NCBI GenBank assembly: GCA_964507325.1
Contig: CAZDQL010000147.1
Span: 1-10,978 of the forward strand
DNA: 10,978 nucleotides
Reading direction: 5' to 3'
From: CAZDQL01 sp964507325
Lineage (GTDB): Bacteria > Planctomycetota > UBA1135 > GCA-002686595
Part shown: one piece after another, positions 1 to 8,128 of the stretch
Layout: each line of letters starts with the position of its first letter
Position numbering within the stretch: the first letter of the stretch is position 1
Notes under the pieces: model-generated
Told to the model about the DNA's origin: nothing
The model's database searches: none
What the model saw: the letters and a program-made list of their open reading frames with translations, nothing else
Translations under genes and position numbers: made by a program

Positions 1-2
1 TC

Positions 3-2615
3 GAGCTGATCGAGAACTGCTCCGAGACCGGCGCGGCGGTGAGGGTCTCCCCGCTCGGGATCGTGCCGATGCAGAGCCAGTTGCGCGTCGAGATGCGGCA
101 GGGCTTCTCCGATCTGACCGGAGACTCGATTTCGGCCTCCGTCTCGAACTTCGCGACGATGGAGTCGGTGGCTGCCGGTGGAGCCAACCCACTACACGCC
201 GGAGTCACCAACCCCGAGGTCGACGACGTCAGGGAGCCCTTCATCCTCTCTGGCGACGCCTTGGGCTCCATGGAGGACACCGAGGCGGCCTTCACCGTCC
301 CGGCCGCGAATTGGGGGGAAGGGCGCTTGGAGGCCTCCTTCGCCTTCGGCGGCACCGGCGGACCCGGGGGAGACTTCGATTGGCACCTCCCCCATGGGAC
401 CGAGATCGTGCTGGATACCGTCAGCGACACGATCGTCGGGGGCCCTGGGGGCGTCAACACCAAGACCCAGGCCGTGATCAACGGCCTCGTCGACATCCGC
501 AATCTCTACGTCCCTCCGACCTCCAAGCTGCGCATCGTGGGGCCGAACACCTGCACCATCCTGGCCTCCGGGTGGGTGCGCGTGGAGGGGGAGATCACCG
601 TCAACGGAGCGGACAGCAAGGGCGTGGGGACCCTGAACACGACCAACCAACCCGAGCCCGGGGCCTCCGGACAGGCCGGAGGGGGCAACGGGGGAACCGG
701 TTCCTATCTCACCACCCAGTCCACCCCACGCGGCGGACCGGGGTACGGGGCCTTCAACCTCCCCAACCTCGGCGGCGAGGGGGGTGAGTCCAGCTACTCC
801 GATGCAGACACGGACGCCCGTCGTGGCGCGGGCGGCGGTGGGGGTCGTCTGGGGGAGGACGTCTATCACTTCCACAACGACAGCGCGACCTCGATGATCC
901 GCGTCCAATCGATCGTGGGTCTCGATGCCGAGCCCGGCGCCCCCGGTGGAAAGGAAGGCCTGGGAGCCGAATCCCAGTCGGTTCGCGCCCAGGGTGGCGC
1001 GATCGGCCCGGACCCCTTCTACGACGCCGACGAGAACAACAACTTCCTGGGGGTGATGCTCACGGTGAGCGGTGACGTCATCCACGGCGAGCTCGACGGC
1101 ATGACCGCCGGATCAGGAGGAGGAGCCGGCGGGGACGCCGTCGAATCCGCGACCTTCCCCAATCTGCCCTTCGATCCGGCGGGCGACGAAAAGGGGTGTG
1201 GCGGCGGTGGTGGCGCGGGTGGTCTGCGCATCCTGGCCATCGGCGAGATCATCATCGGCAGCTCCGGCGGAGTCACGGGGCGCCTCAGCGCGGTGGGCGG
1301 CGACGGCGGCGGCGGCGAGAACCCCATGACCGGCGGCACGGGCCGCATCGGAGGCGGCTCCGGAGGCGGCTCCGGGGGGCACATCGTCCTCTCGAGCGCG
1401 GCGATCATCACCGTCTACGGTCAGGCAGACCCGGACATGGAGCCGGGCTTCTGGTACCGCGACGACCCCGCTGCCATCACCCACGCGGCGCGTCCGATCA
1501 GCGCGGTCGGCGGCCAGGGCGGCGCGGGCAACAACAACCGCGGTGGGGCGAACGAGAACGGTCCCACCAGGTGGTCTTGCGATTCGATCCCGATCTACTT
1601 CTTCGGTGGCTACACCGACGTGCCCAACCTGAACAAGAACTGCTTCAAAGCCATGCCGGACCACAGCCCAGACGAGGATTTCTGGGCCTTCGGCGCGGGT
1701 GGCGATGGCAGCCCCGGCATCATCCAGTTCCACGTCAACGATCCTGCCACGGACCTCACCTTCCCCGACGTGCCGGACCAGGCGAACAGCTACGTCGAGG
1801 GTCAGGACATCACTCACGTCTGTGCCCCTCCGCCCTTGGGGTGGAAGGAGCCCGGCGTGGCCCCCGACGTGATGATCCCCTTCTTCGGCCGCAACTCGAT
1901 GGCCCAGTCGAAGTGGATCCCCCTCGGCCTGGCGCGCATCGACCCGGGGGGGTCGAACGACCAGGTGGTCCTGCGTTTCGAGGGCACCGACACCGCCTCC
2001 GGCGAGCTGCCCAACGACGGCAGCGGTTCGGTCGACCACTTGGCCGCGATCCTCGGGCCCGAGGTCATCACCAGCCCGACCTTCACGATCTCCCTCGACG
2101 CCTCCGGTCTGGCGGCCGGTGAGGAGATCTACGCCGAGAACCCCAACCTGACGGAGGGCTTCACGGTCAAGCTCGAGGACTCGGCCGACGCGGACAACTA
2201 CCAGCACTACGTGATCGTGGCGGCCAGCTACGACTCGGGGCCCGACCGCTTCGTCTTCGATCTGGACACCTCAGGACCGAGTCCCCTCGAATTCAACGCG
2301 GGCGGCAACATCCAGGCCTACCTGATCCCCCACTACGTGCGAGTGGTCACCAACTCGGTCCTGGACTCCTACCCGACCGACACCGCGGTGCGCGTCTGGT
2401 TCGATGCCACCGTCCTGGATCCCCTGACCGATCTGCCTTCGGATGGCCTGGCACACGGCTTCACGGCGGACGTCGACGACCTGAACTCGGACACCTACGA
2501 CTTCATCCGCTTCCGGGTGGAGTTCGACCTCGACACCGATACCAACGGGGTCGATCTGACCACCTACAGGCCGGCACTGGACTTCCTCCGCGTGCACTTC
2601 GACTGGGAGCCGTAG
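3..2615 (+). CDS. Large glycine-rich, probably secreted or surface protein (5' partial)
   Basis: The reading frame is open from the first complete codon at base 3 to TAG at 2613-2615, so 870 residues are visible and the true start lies upstream. The GTG at 39 has no special support as a start. Glycine-dense blocks lie at about 658-710, 771-858, 1110-1150, 1195-1397 and 1507-1560. Runs of five glycines alternate with short beta-strand-like pieces such as GLRILAIGEIII and GGHIVLSS. This alternation is typical of repetitive beta-helix-like extracellular proteins in several bacterial phyla. The last 250 or so residues lose the glycine bias, are rich in D, T, V and F, and end in DFDWEP, suggesting a beta-sandwich. 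No catalytic motif, transmembrane segment or C-terminal sorting signal is visible. The signal peptide, if any, is outside the window. A structural or adhesive role is inferred; no named family was recognised. Confidence 0.85.
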   Translation, partial: ELIENCSETGAAVRVSPLGIVPMQSQLRVEMRQGFSDLTGDSISASVSNFATMESVAAGGANPLHAGVTNPEVDDVREPFILSGDALGSMEDTEAAFTVPAANWGEGRLEASFAFGGTGGPGGDFDWHLPHGTEIVLDTVSDTIVGGPGGVNTKTQAVINGLVDIRNLYVPPTSKLRIVGPNTCTILASGWVRVEGEITVNGADSKGVGTLNTTNQPEPGASGQAGGGNGGTGSYLTTQSTPRGGPGYGAFNLPNLGGEGGESSYSDADTDARRGAGGGGGRLGEDVYHFHNDSATSMIRVQSIVGLDAEPGAPGGKEGLGAESQSVRAQGGAIGPDPFYDADENNNFLGVMLTVSGDVIHGELDGMTAGSGGGAGGDAVESATFPNLPFDPAGDEKGCGGGGGAGGLRILAIGEIIIGSSGGVTGRLSAVGGDGGGGENPMTGGTGRIGGGSGGGSGGHIVLSSAAIITVYGQADPDMEPGFWYRDDPAAITHAARPISAVGGQGGAGNNNRGGANENGPTRWSCDSIPIYFFGGYTDVPNLNKNCFKAMPDHSPDEDFWAFGAGGDGSPGIIQFHVNDPATDLTFPDVPDQANSYVEGQDITHVCAPPPLGWKEPGVAPDVMIPFFGRNSMAQSKWIPLGLARIDPGGSNDQVVLRFEGTDTASGELPNDGSGSVDHLAAILGPEVITSPTFTISLDASGLAAGEEIYAENPNLTEGFTVKLEDSADADNYQHYVIVAASYDSGPDRFVFDLDTSGPSPLEFNAGGNIQAYLIPHYVRVVTNSVLDSYPTDTAVRVWFDATVLDPLTDLPSDGLAHGFTADVDDLNSDTYDFIRFRVEFDLDTDTNGVDLTTYRPALDFLRVHFDWEP

Positions 2616-2650
2616 GCGCCCGAGGAGCGGGTAGGGGCACGCGAGCCGAC

Positions 2651-2675
2651 CTGCCGCGACACAGCTGTCGCGCAG
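2651..2675 (+). terminator. Stem-loop after the glycine-rich gene
   Basis: The arms CTGC-(c)-GCGACA and TGTCGC-GCAG pair over 10 base pairs with one bulged C and a CAGC loop, starting 36 bases after the stop codon. There is no T-run behind it, so it is a candidate terminator or 3'-end hairpin rather than a textbook intrinsic terminator. Confidence 0.4.
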
Positions 2676-2679
2676 GGCG

Positions 2680-2708
2680 GGTGAACGGGTCCAGCGATCT
2701 TCGGGGCC
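2680..2708 (+). repeat. Intergenic motif, copy A
   Basis: This copy begins GGTGAACGGGTCCAGCG and ends TTCGGGGCC. It matches copies at 7871-7898 (same strand) and 9421-9448 (opposite strand). It lies 64 bases after the stop of the glycine-rich gene, just behind that gene's hairpin. Its function is unknown. Confidence 0.45.
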
Positions 2709-2773
2709 CTCTCAGGGCGGGCTCCGGGGGAGCACCACAGACCGAACTGGACCGGGTAGTCGGCGGCCGTCAT

Positions 2774-2794
2774 CCGCATGGGATCGCCATGCGG
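2774..2794. promoter_or_regulatory. Perfect dyad upstream of the transporter gene
   Basis: CCGCATG and CATGCGG form a perfect 7-base inverted repeat around a 7-base centre, 59 bases before the transporter ATG. It could be an operator or an mRNA leader hairpin. No T-run follows, so a terminator is less likely. Only the symmetry is seen; the role is inferred. Confidence 0.3.
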
Positions 2795-2853
2795 CAACCT
2801 CCGACGAGACAGGGGGTTGCGGGTGAGCCGAGTTTCTGCACCCTACGCCCCCC

Positions 2854-4230
2854 ATGACCGCACCCTCCGGCAAGCGCTTCCCCCACTCGCTGGTGCTGAT
2901 CTGCGCCATGATCCTGGCGGCCCAGGTGGCGACCTGGGTGTTGCCGGCGGGCGCCTACGAGCGCGTCGAGGTGGACGGCCGGATGAGCGTGGTGGCGGGC
3001 AGCTACCACGCCGTGCAGGCCGAGGCCCTGCCCCCCTGGCACTTCCTGCTGGCGATCTCGGAGGGCCTTGCAGCGGCGGCAGACGTCATCTTCCTGGTGT
3101 TCATCGTGGGCGCCTGCATCGCCGTGATCCGCGCCACCGGCGCCGTGGACGCCCTGATCGCGCGGGCCATCTCGCTGTTCGGTCATCGCCCGGCGCTACT
3201 GGTCGGGGGCATGCTCGTGCTGTTCGCCCTGGGCTCGTCGACGATCGGCATGGCCGAGGAGTACATGGCCTTCATCCCGATCCTGGTGACGATGTGCCTG
3301 GCCATGAGGATGGACGCGGTGGTGGCCGTGGGCATCGTCTACATCGGCGCGGGCGTGGGCTACGGCTGCGCCGCCCTGAACCCCTTCACGGTGATGATCG
3401 CCAAGTCCATCGCCGAGCAGCCGCCCTTCGCCGGCCAGTGGCTGCGCTGGGCCATCCTGCCGCTGTTCCTGGCGCTGGGGCTGCTGCACATCATGCGCTA
3501 CGTGCGCCGCATCCGGGCCGACGCGCGGGCGTCCCACGTGGCGGACGTCGACTACTCCCAGGGCTACGAGATGGCCGCGGACGTGGTCCTCACGAAGAAG
3601 CGTCTGGTGATCCTGGGGTTGTTCGTGGCGGGCGTCCTGCTCTTCGTGTGGGGGGCCACGCAGCACGGCTGGTACCTGGTCGAGCTGAGCGCGGTGTTCC
3701 TGGGGCTCGCCCTGATCGCCGCGCTGATCGGCCGGCTGGGTCCGAGCGCCACCGCCGAGCGCTTCTGCCAGGGCGCCGCCGAGATGACCACCACGGCGCT
3801 GCTGATCGGCTTCGCCCGCACCATCCAGGTGGTGCTCGACGACGGGCAGGTGGCCGACACGGTGATCCACGCCATCGCCCAGCCCCTGGCCGAGGTCGGC
3901 CCCCAGATCGGGGCGGTGGGGATGTTCTGCGTGCAGAGCGTCTGCAACGTGTTCATCCCCTCGGGCTCGGGGCAGGCCTACGTGACCATGCCGGTGATGG
4001 TGCCCCTGGCCGACCTCTCGGGCATCAGCCGCGAGACCGCCGTGCTGGCCTACCAGTTCGGGGACGGCTTCACCAACATGATCGTCCCGACCAACGCTCT
4101 GCTGATGGGCATGCTGGCGCTCGGGCGCATCCCGTACGGAGGCTGGCTGCGCTTCCTGGCGCCCTTCATGCTCCAGGTCTTCGTGTTGGCTGCGCTGGTC
4201 CTGGTGCTGGCGGTGCAACTCGGGTTCTGA
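2854..4230 (+). CDS. YfcC/DcuC-family inner-membrane carrier
   Basis: This 458-residue protein is mostly hydrophobic, with about 10-12 likely membrane helices, close to the usual size of the YfcC/DcuC (PF03606-type) family. Two half-repeats carry the family's re-entrant motifs: GSSTIGMAEEYMAF (127-140) followed by GYGCAALNPF (169-178), and FIPSGSGQAYVTMP (367-380) followed by YQFGDGFTNMIVPTNAL (400-416). The loop at about 215-248 is charged and probably cytoplasmic. Family members are described as C4-dicarboxylate carriers or putative basic amino-acid antiporters; sequence alone does not fix the substrate here. The ATG at 2854 is chosen because the N-terminus then starts directly with a short basic stretch and the first helix. 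No clear Shine-Dalgarno sequence precedes it. It appears monocistronic, with 238 bases before and 375 after. Confidence 0.9.
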   Translation: MTAPSGKRFPHSLVLICAMILAAQVATWVLPAGAYERVEVDGRMSVVAGSYHAVQAEALPPWHFLLAISEGLAAAADVIFLVFIVGACIAVIRATGAVDALIARAISLFGHRPALLVGGMLVLFALGSSTIGMAEEYMAFIPILVTMCLAMRMDAVVAVGIVYIGAGVGYGCAALNPFTVMIAKSIAEQPPFAGQWLRWAILPLFLALGLLHIMRYVRRIRADARASHVADVDYSQGYEMAADVVLTKKRLVILGLFVAGVLLFVWGATQHGWYLVELSAVFLGLALIAALIGRLGPSATAERFCQGAAEMTTTALLIGFARTIQVVLDDGQVADTVIHAIAQPLAEVGPQIGAVGMFCVQSVCNVFIPSGSGQAYVTMPVMVPLADLSGISRETAVLAYQFGDGFTNMIVPTNALLMGMLALGRIPYGGWLRFLAPFMLQVFVLAALVLVLAVQLGF

Positions 4231-4605
4231 GCGCCAGCCCGAAGAGCGCAAGAACTCGGTCGACGGCAACTCCAGCCCGGCGAGTGGACTGAGTTGTTGG
4301 ACCCTTTGGCCTCGGTGATCGGACTTCGAATCCGCGGTCGCTCGAGAAGGCGGGGAGGTTCAGCGTGCCCAGGCGCCCGGAATGCACCAGCGTAGACCCG
4401 ATTCCCGGTCGCTCGCACCACTCCAACGGCCTCTGGTGGGCTTGCGGGACCCCGCACCATGGGCCCCGACTCCAGTGGAGCGTGGGTCTGGAAGCCGCCA
4501 ACCCAGTTGCACGACTTCTCCACTTGTAGGCTGGCTTCCGCATCCCATCTACCCGCCGAGCCTAGCTCCTCCCGCCTTCCCCGAGACAGAAGAGTGAACT
4601 ACGCC
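4231..4605. other. Gene-free stretch, 375 bases
   Basis: No ORF here has a plausible start, composition or ribosome binding site. The stretch holds the first copy of a 23-base direct repeat (4482-4504) and a small CGGA/TCCG stem around TTCGAA at 4320-4334. No T-tailed hairpin was found behind the transporter gene. A promoter for the downstream secreted protein should lie here, but no convincing -35/-10 pair stands out. Confidence 0.5.
4482..4504 (+). repeat. 23-base direct repeat, upstream copy
   Basis: This copy matches 6132-6154 at 21 of 23 positions; the differences are G/A at 4486 and A/T at 4492. The shared core is GCCGCCAACCC. The pair brackets the propeller-repeat gene, and the copies start exactly 1650 bases apart. 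Confidence 0.6.
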
Positions 4606-6144
4606 ATGGACGCAGTGAATCGCCGAGGAAGTTCCAATTGCATTCTTGCGGCGCCGCTGAAGCCCTCCCTCATATCCCGGCTCTTCGCGCCTTCTCTGCT
4701 GCTCATTGCGGCGCTGCTCGCGACGGCATCGACCGGCCGGGCCGGCACGCTCTACGCGATCGGACAGGTGCTCGACGAGGTGTACGTGATCGACACCACG
4801 ACCGGGAGTGCGTCGCTGGTCGGCGTCCTACCGCCGATCGAACCGATGTGTGGGATCGCCTTCGATGACGCGGGAGTCCTGCACGGCACCACCTGGAGCT
4901 CCGTGGACGACATGGAGCTGTGGCAGCTCGACCCATGGGCGGCGACGGCCGTCATGGTCGGAGTCAGTGCGGGCCCAAGCCTCGAGGGTTCTCTCGCGTA
5001 CGACCCGGCCACGGACCGCTTCTACGCGGTCAGGCAGGAATGGGGTACTACGACCCAGGAGCTCATCTGGATCGATCCCGACACGGGTGTGGCGACGCTG
5101 GTCGGCTTCCTCGGCCTCGGCCTCCAAACCGACATCAGCGGGTTGACCTTCCTGCCCGACGGCACGCTGGTCGCCTACGATCCTCGGGGCTCACTCCCGA
5201 GCCGGCTGCTCGAGATCGACAAGACGACCGCAGCCGTCACCGTGATCGGCGACATCGGCGACGTCGACTCGGGTTCCTCCCAGGGCGGCCTGGCCTACGA
5301 CGCCGACACCGACACGCTCTACATGAGCAACACGGCAGAGCTCTGGTCGATCGATCCCGCCACCGGCGCAGGAACTCTCATCGGTCCACACGGGATCGTC
5401 GACCAGATCGACGGGCTCAGCGTGCTACCCGACCCGTGTCTGATCGGGATTGACCTCACGAGCACGCTCTTCGACATCGATCCGGTGAGCGGAGCCGGCA
5501 CGACCCCGCGCTTCCTGGGCGAATCGAAGTTCGGCGGGTTGGCGATGAACGAGTTTGGGGAGCTCTTCGGCACGCGCACGGCTCCGATCCCCGAGCTGTA
5601 CTCGATCGACCCCTCGACGGGTACCGCCACCTTGATCGGTCCGCTCGGTATCCTCCACGAGGAGGGCGGACTCGACTTCGATCCTGGTTCGGGCGAGCTG
5701 TTCGGCGTCGGCGGCGTCAGCGAGCTCTTCCAGATCGACACGACGACCGGCGCGGCGACGATCGTGGGTACCCTCGAGGACGAGTTCGGTGACCCGATCG
5801 ATCCATCCGCGATGGCCTTCGATGACGTGGGCACGCTGTTCGTGCTGAAGGCCGCGTCGGTTCCGCCGGAGATCTACCAGGTCGATCCGGTGGATGGGAC
5901 GGTGCTCGCGCGGGTTCCACTTCCAGGTTTGCCGTTGGCCTTTCACGGCGGCATGGACTTCGAGGACACCACGGGCGAGCTGTTCCTCTCGTACGGGAGC
6001 GTGCTCTATCGCGCCAATCCGTACACGGGCGCGACGATTCTCATGGGTCCGACGCCGGCGATGAGCGCGCTCGAGGTCACCGGCGCGTGCGATCTGCCTA
6101 TCCGCGCGAGGCGGTCACGACCCCCCAGGGTGTGGATCTGGTAG
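4606..6144 (+). CDS. Secreted beta-propeller-like repeat protein
   Basis: The predicted protein has 512 residues. The start is placed at ATG 4606, giving a basic N-terminus, a hydrophobic core (SLLLIAALLATAS) and an AxA-like cleavage site near GRA-GT at about residues 45-47, which is a Sec signal peptide. An in-frame GTG at 4594 is a possible alternative; the longer frame from 4459 is less likely. The mature part has about ten repeats of roughly 40-50 residues with the core [LI]xx[IV]DPxTGxATLIGxLG followed by GGLxFDPxxGxLFG. Repeats of this kind fold as beta-propeller blades (NHL/YVTN-like), usually for binding rather than catalysis. No enzyme motif and no PEP-CTERM or LPXTG sorting signal is seen. 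The last 16 or so residues are arginine- and tryptophan-rich, and the stop codon lies inside a 23-base repeat, so the tail may be a recent replacement. The gene converges on the fucosidase gene. Confidence 0.85.
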   Translation: MDAVNRRGSSNCILAAPLKPSLISRLFAPSLLLIAALLATASTGRAGTLYAIGQVLDEVYVIDTTTGSASLVGVLPPIEPMCGIAFDDAGVLHGTTWSSVDDMELWQLDPWAATAVMVGVSAGPSLEGSLAYDPATDRFYAVRQEWGTTTQELIWIDPDTGVATLVGFLGLGLQTDISGLTFLPDGTLVAYDPRGSLPSRLLEIDKTTAAVTVIGDIGDVDSGSSQGGLAYDADTDTLYMSNTAELWSIDPATGAGTLIGPHGIVDQIDGLSVLPDPCLIGIDLTSTLFDIDPVSGAGTTPRFLGESKFGGLAMNEFGELFGTRTAPIPELYSIDPSTGTATLIGPLGILHEEGGLDFDPGSGELFGVGGVSELFQIDTTTGAATIVGTLEDEFGDPIDPSAMAFDDVGTLFVLKAASVPPEIYQVDPVDGTVLARVPLPGLPLAFHGGMDFEDTTGELFLSYGSVLYRANPYTGATILMGPTPAMSALEVTGACDLPIRARRSRPPRVWIW

Positions 6145-6154
6145 CCGCCAACCC
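6132..6154 (+). repeat. 23-base direct repeat, downstream copy
   Basis: This is the partner of 4482-4504 (21 of 23 identical). It contains the TAG stop (6142-6144) of the propeller gene. A weaker third fragment, GTGGGGTCTGG, follows at about 6156-6166. Confidence 0.6.
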
Positions 6155-6268
6155 CGTGGGGTCTGGGAACGCGGTCGAGGCGCCAGGAGCCGGCAGCCGC
6201 TACTGTCCATGCCGCGCTGGTCGACCGACCTTCTGGAGGCCACCGAGCGCCCCACGAGCTTGGAGCGT

Positions 6269-7855
6269 CTATCCTCCGTCGTCGCCGGCACCGATGGTCG
6301 GGGTGAATGGGACGGCGTCCAGCTCTCCTTCATACTCCAGGGCGATCACGCTGACGTGCGGATCGGGAGCCCGGGAGGGCAGCTGGATGCGGATCAGGCC
6401 CTCCTCCGGGTTGCTCACCGCCAGTTCGGCGGACGGGTCGGCCAGCAACCGGGCCCGGCGGATCTCGTTGCTGACGCCCGGGAGATCGACCGTGCCGGTC
6501 TGCGGCCAGTCGTAGACGTGGTAGTAGAGCGTCTTGGCGGATGGCTTGTGGGTCAGTCGACCGTTCGGCAGCGTCCCGACCGGGCTCCTGGTCGTCCCGT
6601 AGATCGCTTCCCCGTTCACCCGCAGCCAGGCGCCCATCGCGGCCAGGCGTTCGTTCTCGAAGCGCGCCAGGGTGCCGTCCGCCTTCGGCCCGAGGTTGAA
6701 CTCGACGTTGCCGTTCTCGGCGACCACGTCGACCACCATGCGCAGCGTGTCACGGATGCTGAGGATGTTGTCCGGGTGCTCGTTGCGGTTGTAGCCGTAG
6801 CTGTTGCCGAAGCCGCGCCACATCGCCCACGGCTTGGCGCGGTCGATGTTGGCGTGGTACTCGACGTGGTAGAAGTCGCCGTACACCCCCCGCGTGTCGG
6901 AGACCCCTTCCTTCTTCTGACCGAAGCGGTCGTTGACGACGACCTCCTGGCCCCGCTGCGCCGCCTGGTTGTAGTAGTAGGCCACGAGCTGTCGGGCCCG
7001 CCAGTAGGGGTAGCCGTGGTCCCACTCCCCGTCGAAGCACAAGTAGTCGGGGTGGTACGCGTCGATCAGCTCCTTGATCTGCGGCAGCATGAAGTCGTCG
7101 ACGTACTCGTTCGCCACGCCGTCGCCGTCCTCGTCGTGCAGGGGCTTGATCCCCTCGTAGCCCGACAGGTCTTCCTCGCCCCGGTAGATCGGATTGAACC
7201 ACTCGTAGAACGAGTAGTAGAAGCCGATGCGGAGGCCGTTCGCCCGCGCCGCGTCGGTGAGCTCGCGCAACAGGTCGCGCTGGGGCCCCATCTTGGCGGC
7301 GTTGCGGTCGGTGTACTTCGTGTCCCAGAGACAGAACCCGTCGTGGTGCTTCGACGTGATGAAGAAGTACCGCACGCCGGCGTCCTTGAAGCGCTTCATC
7401 AGCCGGTCGGCGTCGAAGTCCTTCGCGAAGAACCCGTCCACCTCTCCGGTGACGAGGTTCTGCGTGCCATCGATGAACTCGTCGTAGTGGACGCCGCCGT
7501 AGGTGTCCCGGTGATAGTCCTGCACGGCCTGGTTGCTCTGCATCCACTGCCAGTACCACTCGGCGTAGGCGACTCCGTAGGGGGTGTCCTTGCGAGGTGT
7601 CCAGCCGGGCACGGCGTAGGGGCCCCAATGGGCGCTCAGGCCGATCTTGTCGTGTTGGAACCACGCCGGTAGGGGGTGGGTGGTGAGCGAGGCCCAGCTC
7701 GGCCGGTACGGCCCCGCCTCGATCGTCTCGGCGAGCAAGGGATGGAGCTCGCCTATCGGCGGGTCCTCGGTGGGCAGGTCGCCCTGCGACCACGCCGAGG
7801 CGGCGAGAAGGAAGCTGATGGCCGGGATCCCGAGAGCGAGTGAGCGACGTTGCAT
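6269..7855 (-). CDS. Secreted GH29 alpha-L-fucosidase
   Basis: This 528-residue protein should hydrolyse terminal alpha-L-fucose from glycans outside the cytoplasm. Residues 1-23 form a signal peptide (basic MQRRS, hydrophobic stretch, AWS before Q24). The GH29 (beta/alpha)8 domain follows, with SAHWGPYAVP (74-83), AEWYWQWM (98-105), FFITSKHHDGFCLWD (164-178), GFYYSFYEWF (211-220) and YLCFDGEWD (271-279). D275 in that last motif is the expected nucleophile by comparison with the family. The region after about residue 415 looks like the usual small C-terminal beta domain. An unusual acidic loop, DEDGDGVANEYVD (241-253), resembles a calcium-binding DxDxDG loop. There is no strong ribosome binding site before ATG 7855. 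It is monocistronic and convergent with the propeller gene. No sulfatase or SusC/D-type partner is in the window, so the natural substrate is unknown. Confidence 0.95.
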   Translation of the reverse strand: MQRRSLALGIPAISFLLAASAWSQGDLPTEDPPIGELHPLLAETIEAGPYRPSWASLTTHPLPAWFQHDKIGLSAHWGPYAVPGWTPRKDTPYGVAYAEWYWQWMQSNQAVQDYHRDTYGGVHYDEFIDGTQNLVTGEVDGFFAKDFDADRLMKRFKDAGVRYFFITSKHHDGFCLWDTKYTDRNAAKMGPQRDLLRELTDAARANGLRIGFYYSFYEWFNPIYRGEEDLSGYEGIKPLHDEDGDGVANEYVDDFMLPQIKELIDAYHPDYLCFDGEWDHGYPYWRARQLVAYYYNQAAQRGQEVVVNDRFGQKKEGVSDTRGVYGDFYHVEYHANIDRAKPWAMWRGFGNSYGYNRNEHPDNILSIRDTLRMVVDVVAENGNVEFNLGPKADGTLARFENERLAAMGAWLRVNGEAIYGTTRSPVGTLPNGRLTHKPSAKTLYYHVYDWPQTGTVDLPGVSNEIRRARLLADPSAELAVSNPEEGLIRIQLPSRAPDPHVSVIALEYEGELDAVPFTPTIGAGDDGG

Positions 7856-7870
7856 GGGATCTACCGGGGG

Positions 7871-7898
7871 GGTGTAGTGGTCCAGCGACTTTCGGGCC
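7871..7898 (+). repeat. Intergenic motif, copy B
   Basis: This copy begins GGTGTAGTGGTCCAGCG and continues ACTTTCGGGCC. It sits 15 bases before the fucosidase start codon, so on the minus strand it lies in that gene's leader. It shares 16 of its first 17 bases with copy C and most of its length with copy A. Confidence 0.45.
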
Positions 7899-8128
7899 AG
7901 CGGTTGGGTTCACCTGTCGTTTCTGGGGTTCAGGATAGGCTGGACTGCCCACCTCGGCGCGGCCTTCTTCCCGGGGGGCCCACCGGCCAGCCCGGGGCAG
8001 CAGCGAGCTCCCCGCACGACCGAGACGGGGGGCGCGAAGCGACCCCTGCTGGGATCCAGCACGCGATCTCCCCCGCTCCGAGCCGGACCGCCTGTCGGAC
8101 ATGGGGGGACATGGCGCCGGCATGAGGG

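Noticed and set aside
192..2207. Long minus-strand frames (297 and 364 codons) and a 308-codon plus-strand frame across the glycine-rich gene
   Set aside because: They are rich in R, P, A and H, with no domains or ribosome binding sites, as expected for shadow frames of high-GC coding DNA. The frame from base 3 has coherent protein composition.
2778..4292. 504-codon plus-strand frame overlapping the transporter
   Set aside because: It is longer than the transporter but is arginine/glycine junk. The 458-residue frame has clear membrane helices and YfcC motifs.
4290..4340. tRNA-like T-loop (TTCGAAT) near 4325
   Set aside because: The flanking five bases on each side do not pair as a T-stem, and no anticodon arm or acceptor strands are present.
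6087..6515. Possible frameshifted continuation of the propeller protein (frame reading GVDLVAANPVGSG)
   Set aside because: It would extend deep into the fucosidase gene on the opposite strand and soon becomes low-quality sequence. No frameshift signal is visible.
6209..7672. 487-codon plus-strand frame antisense to the fucosidase
   Set aside because: It is V-, D- and R-rich low-complexity translation complementary to an unmistakable GH29 enzyme.
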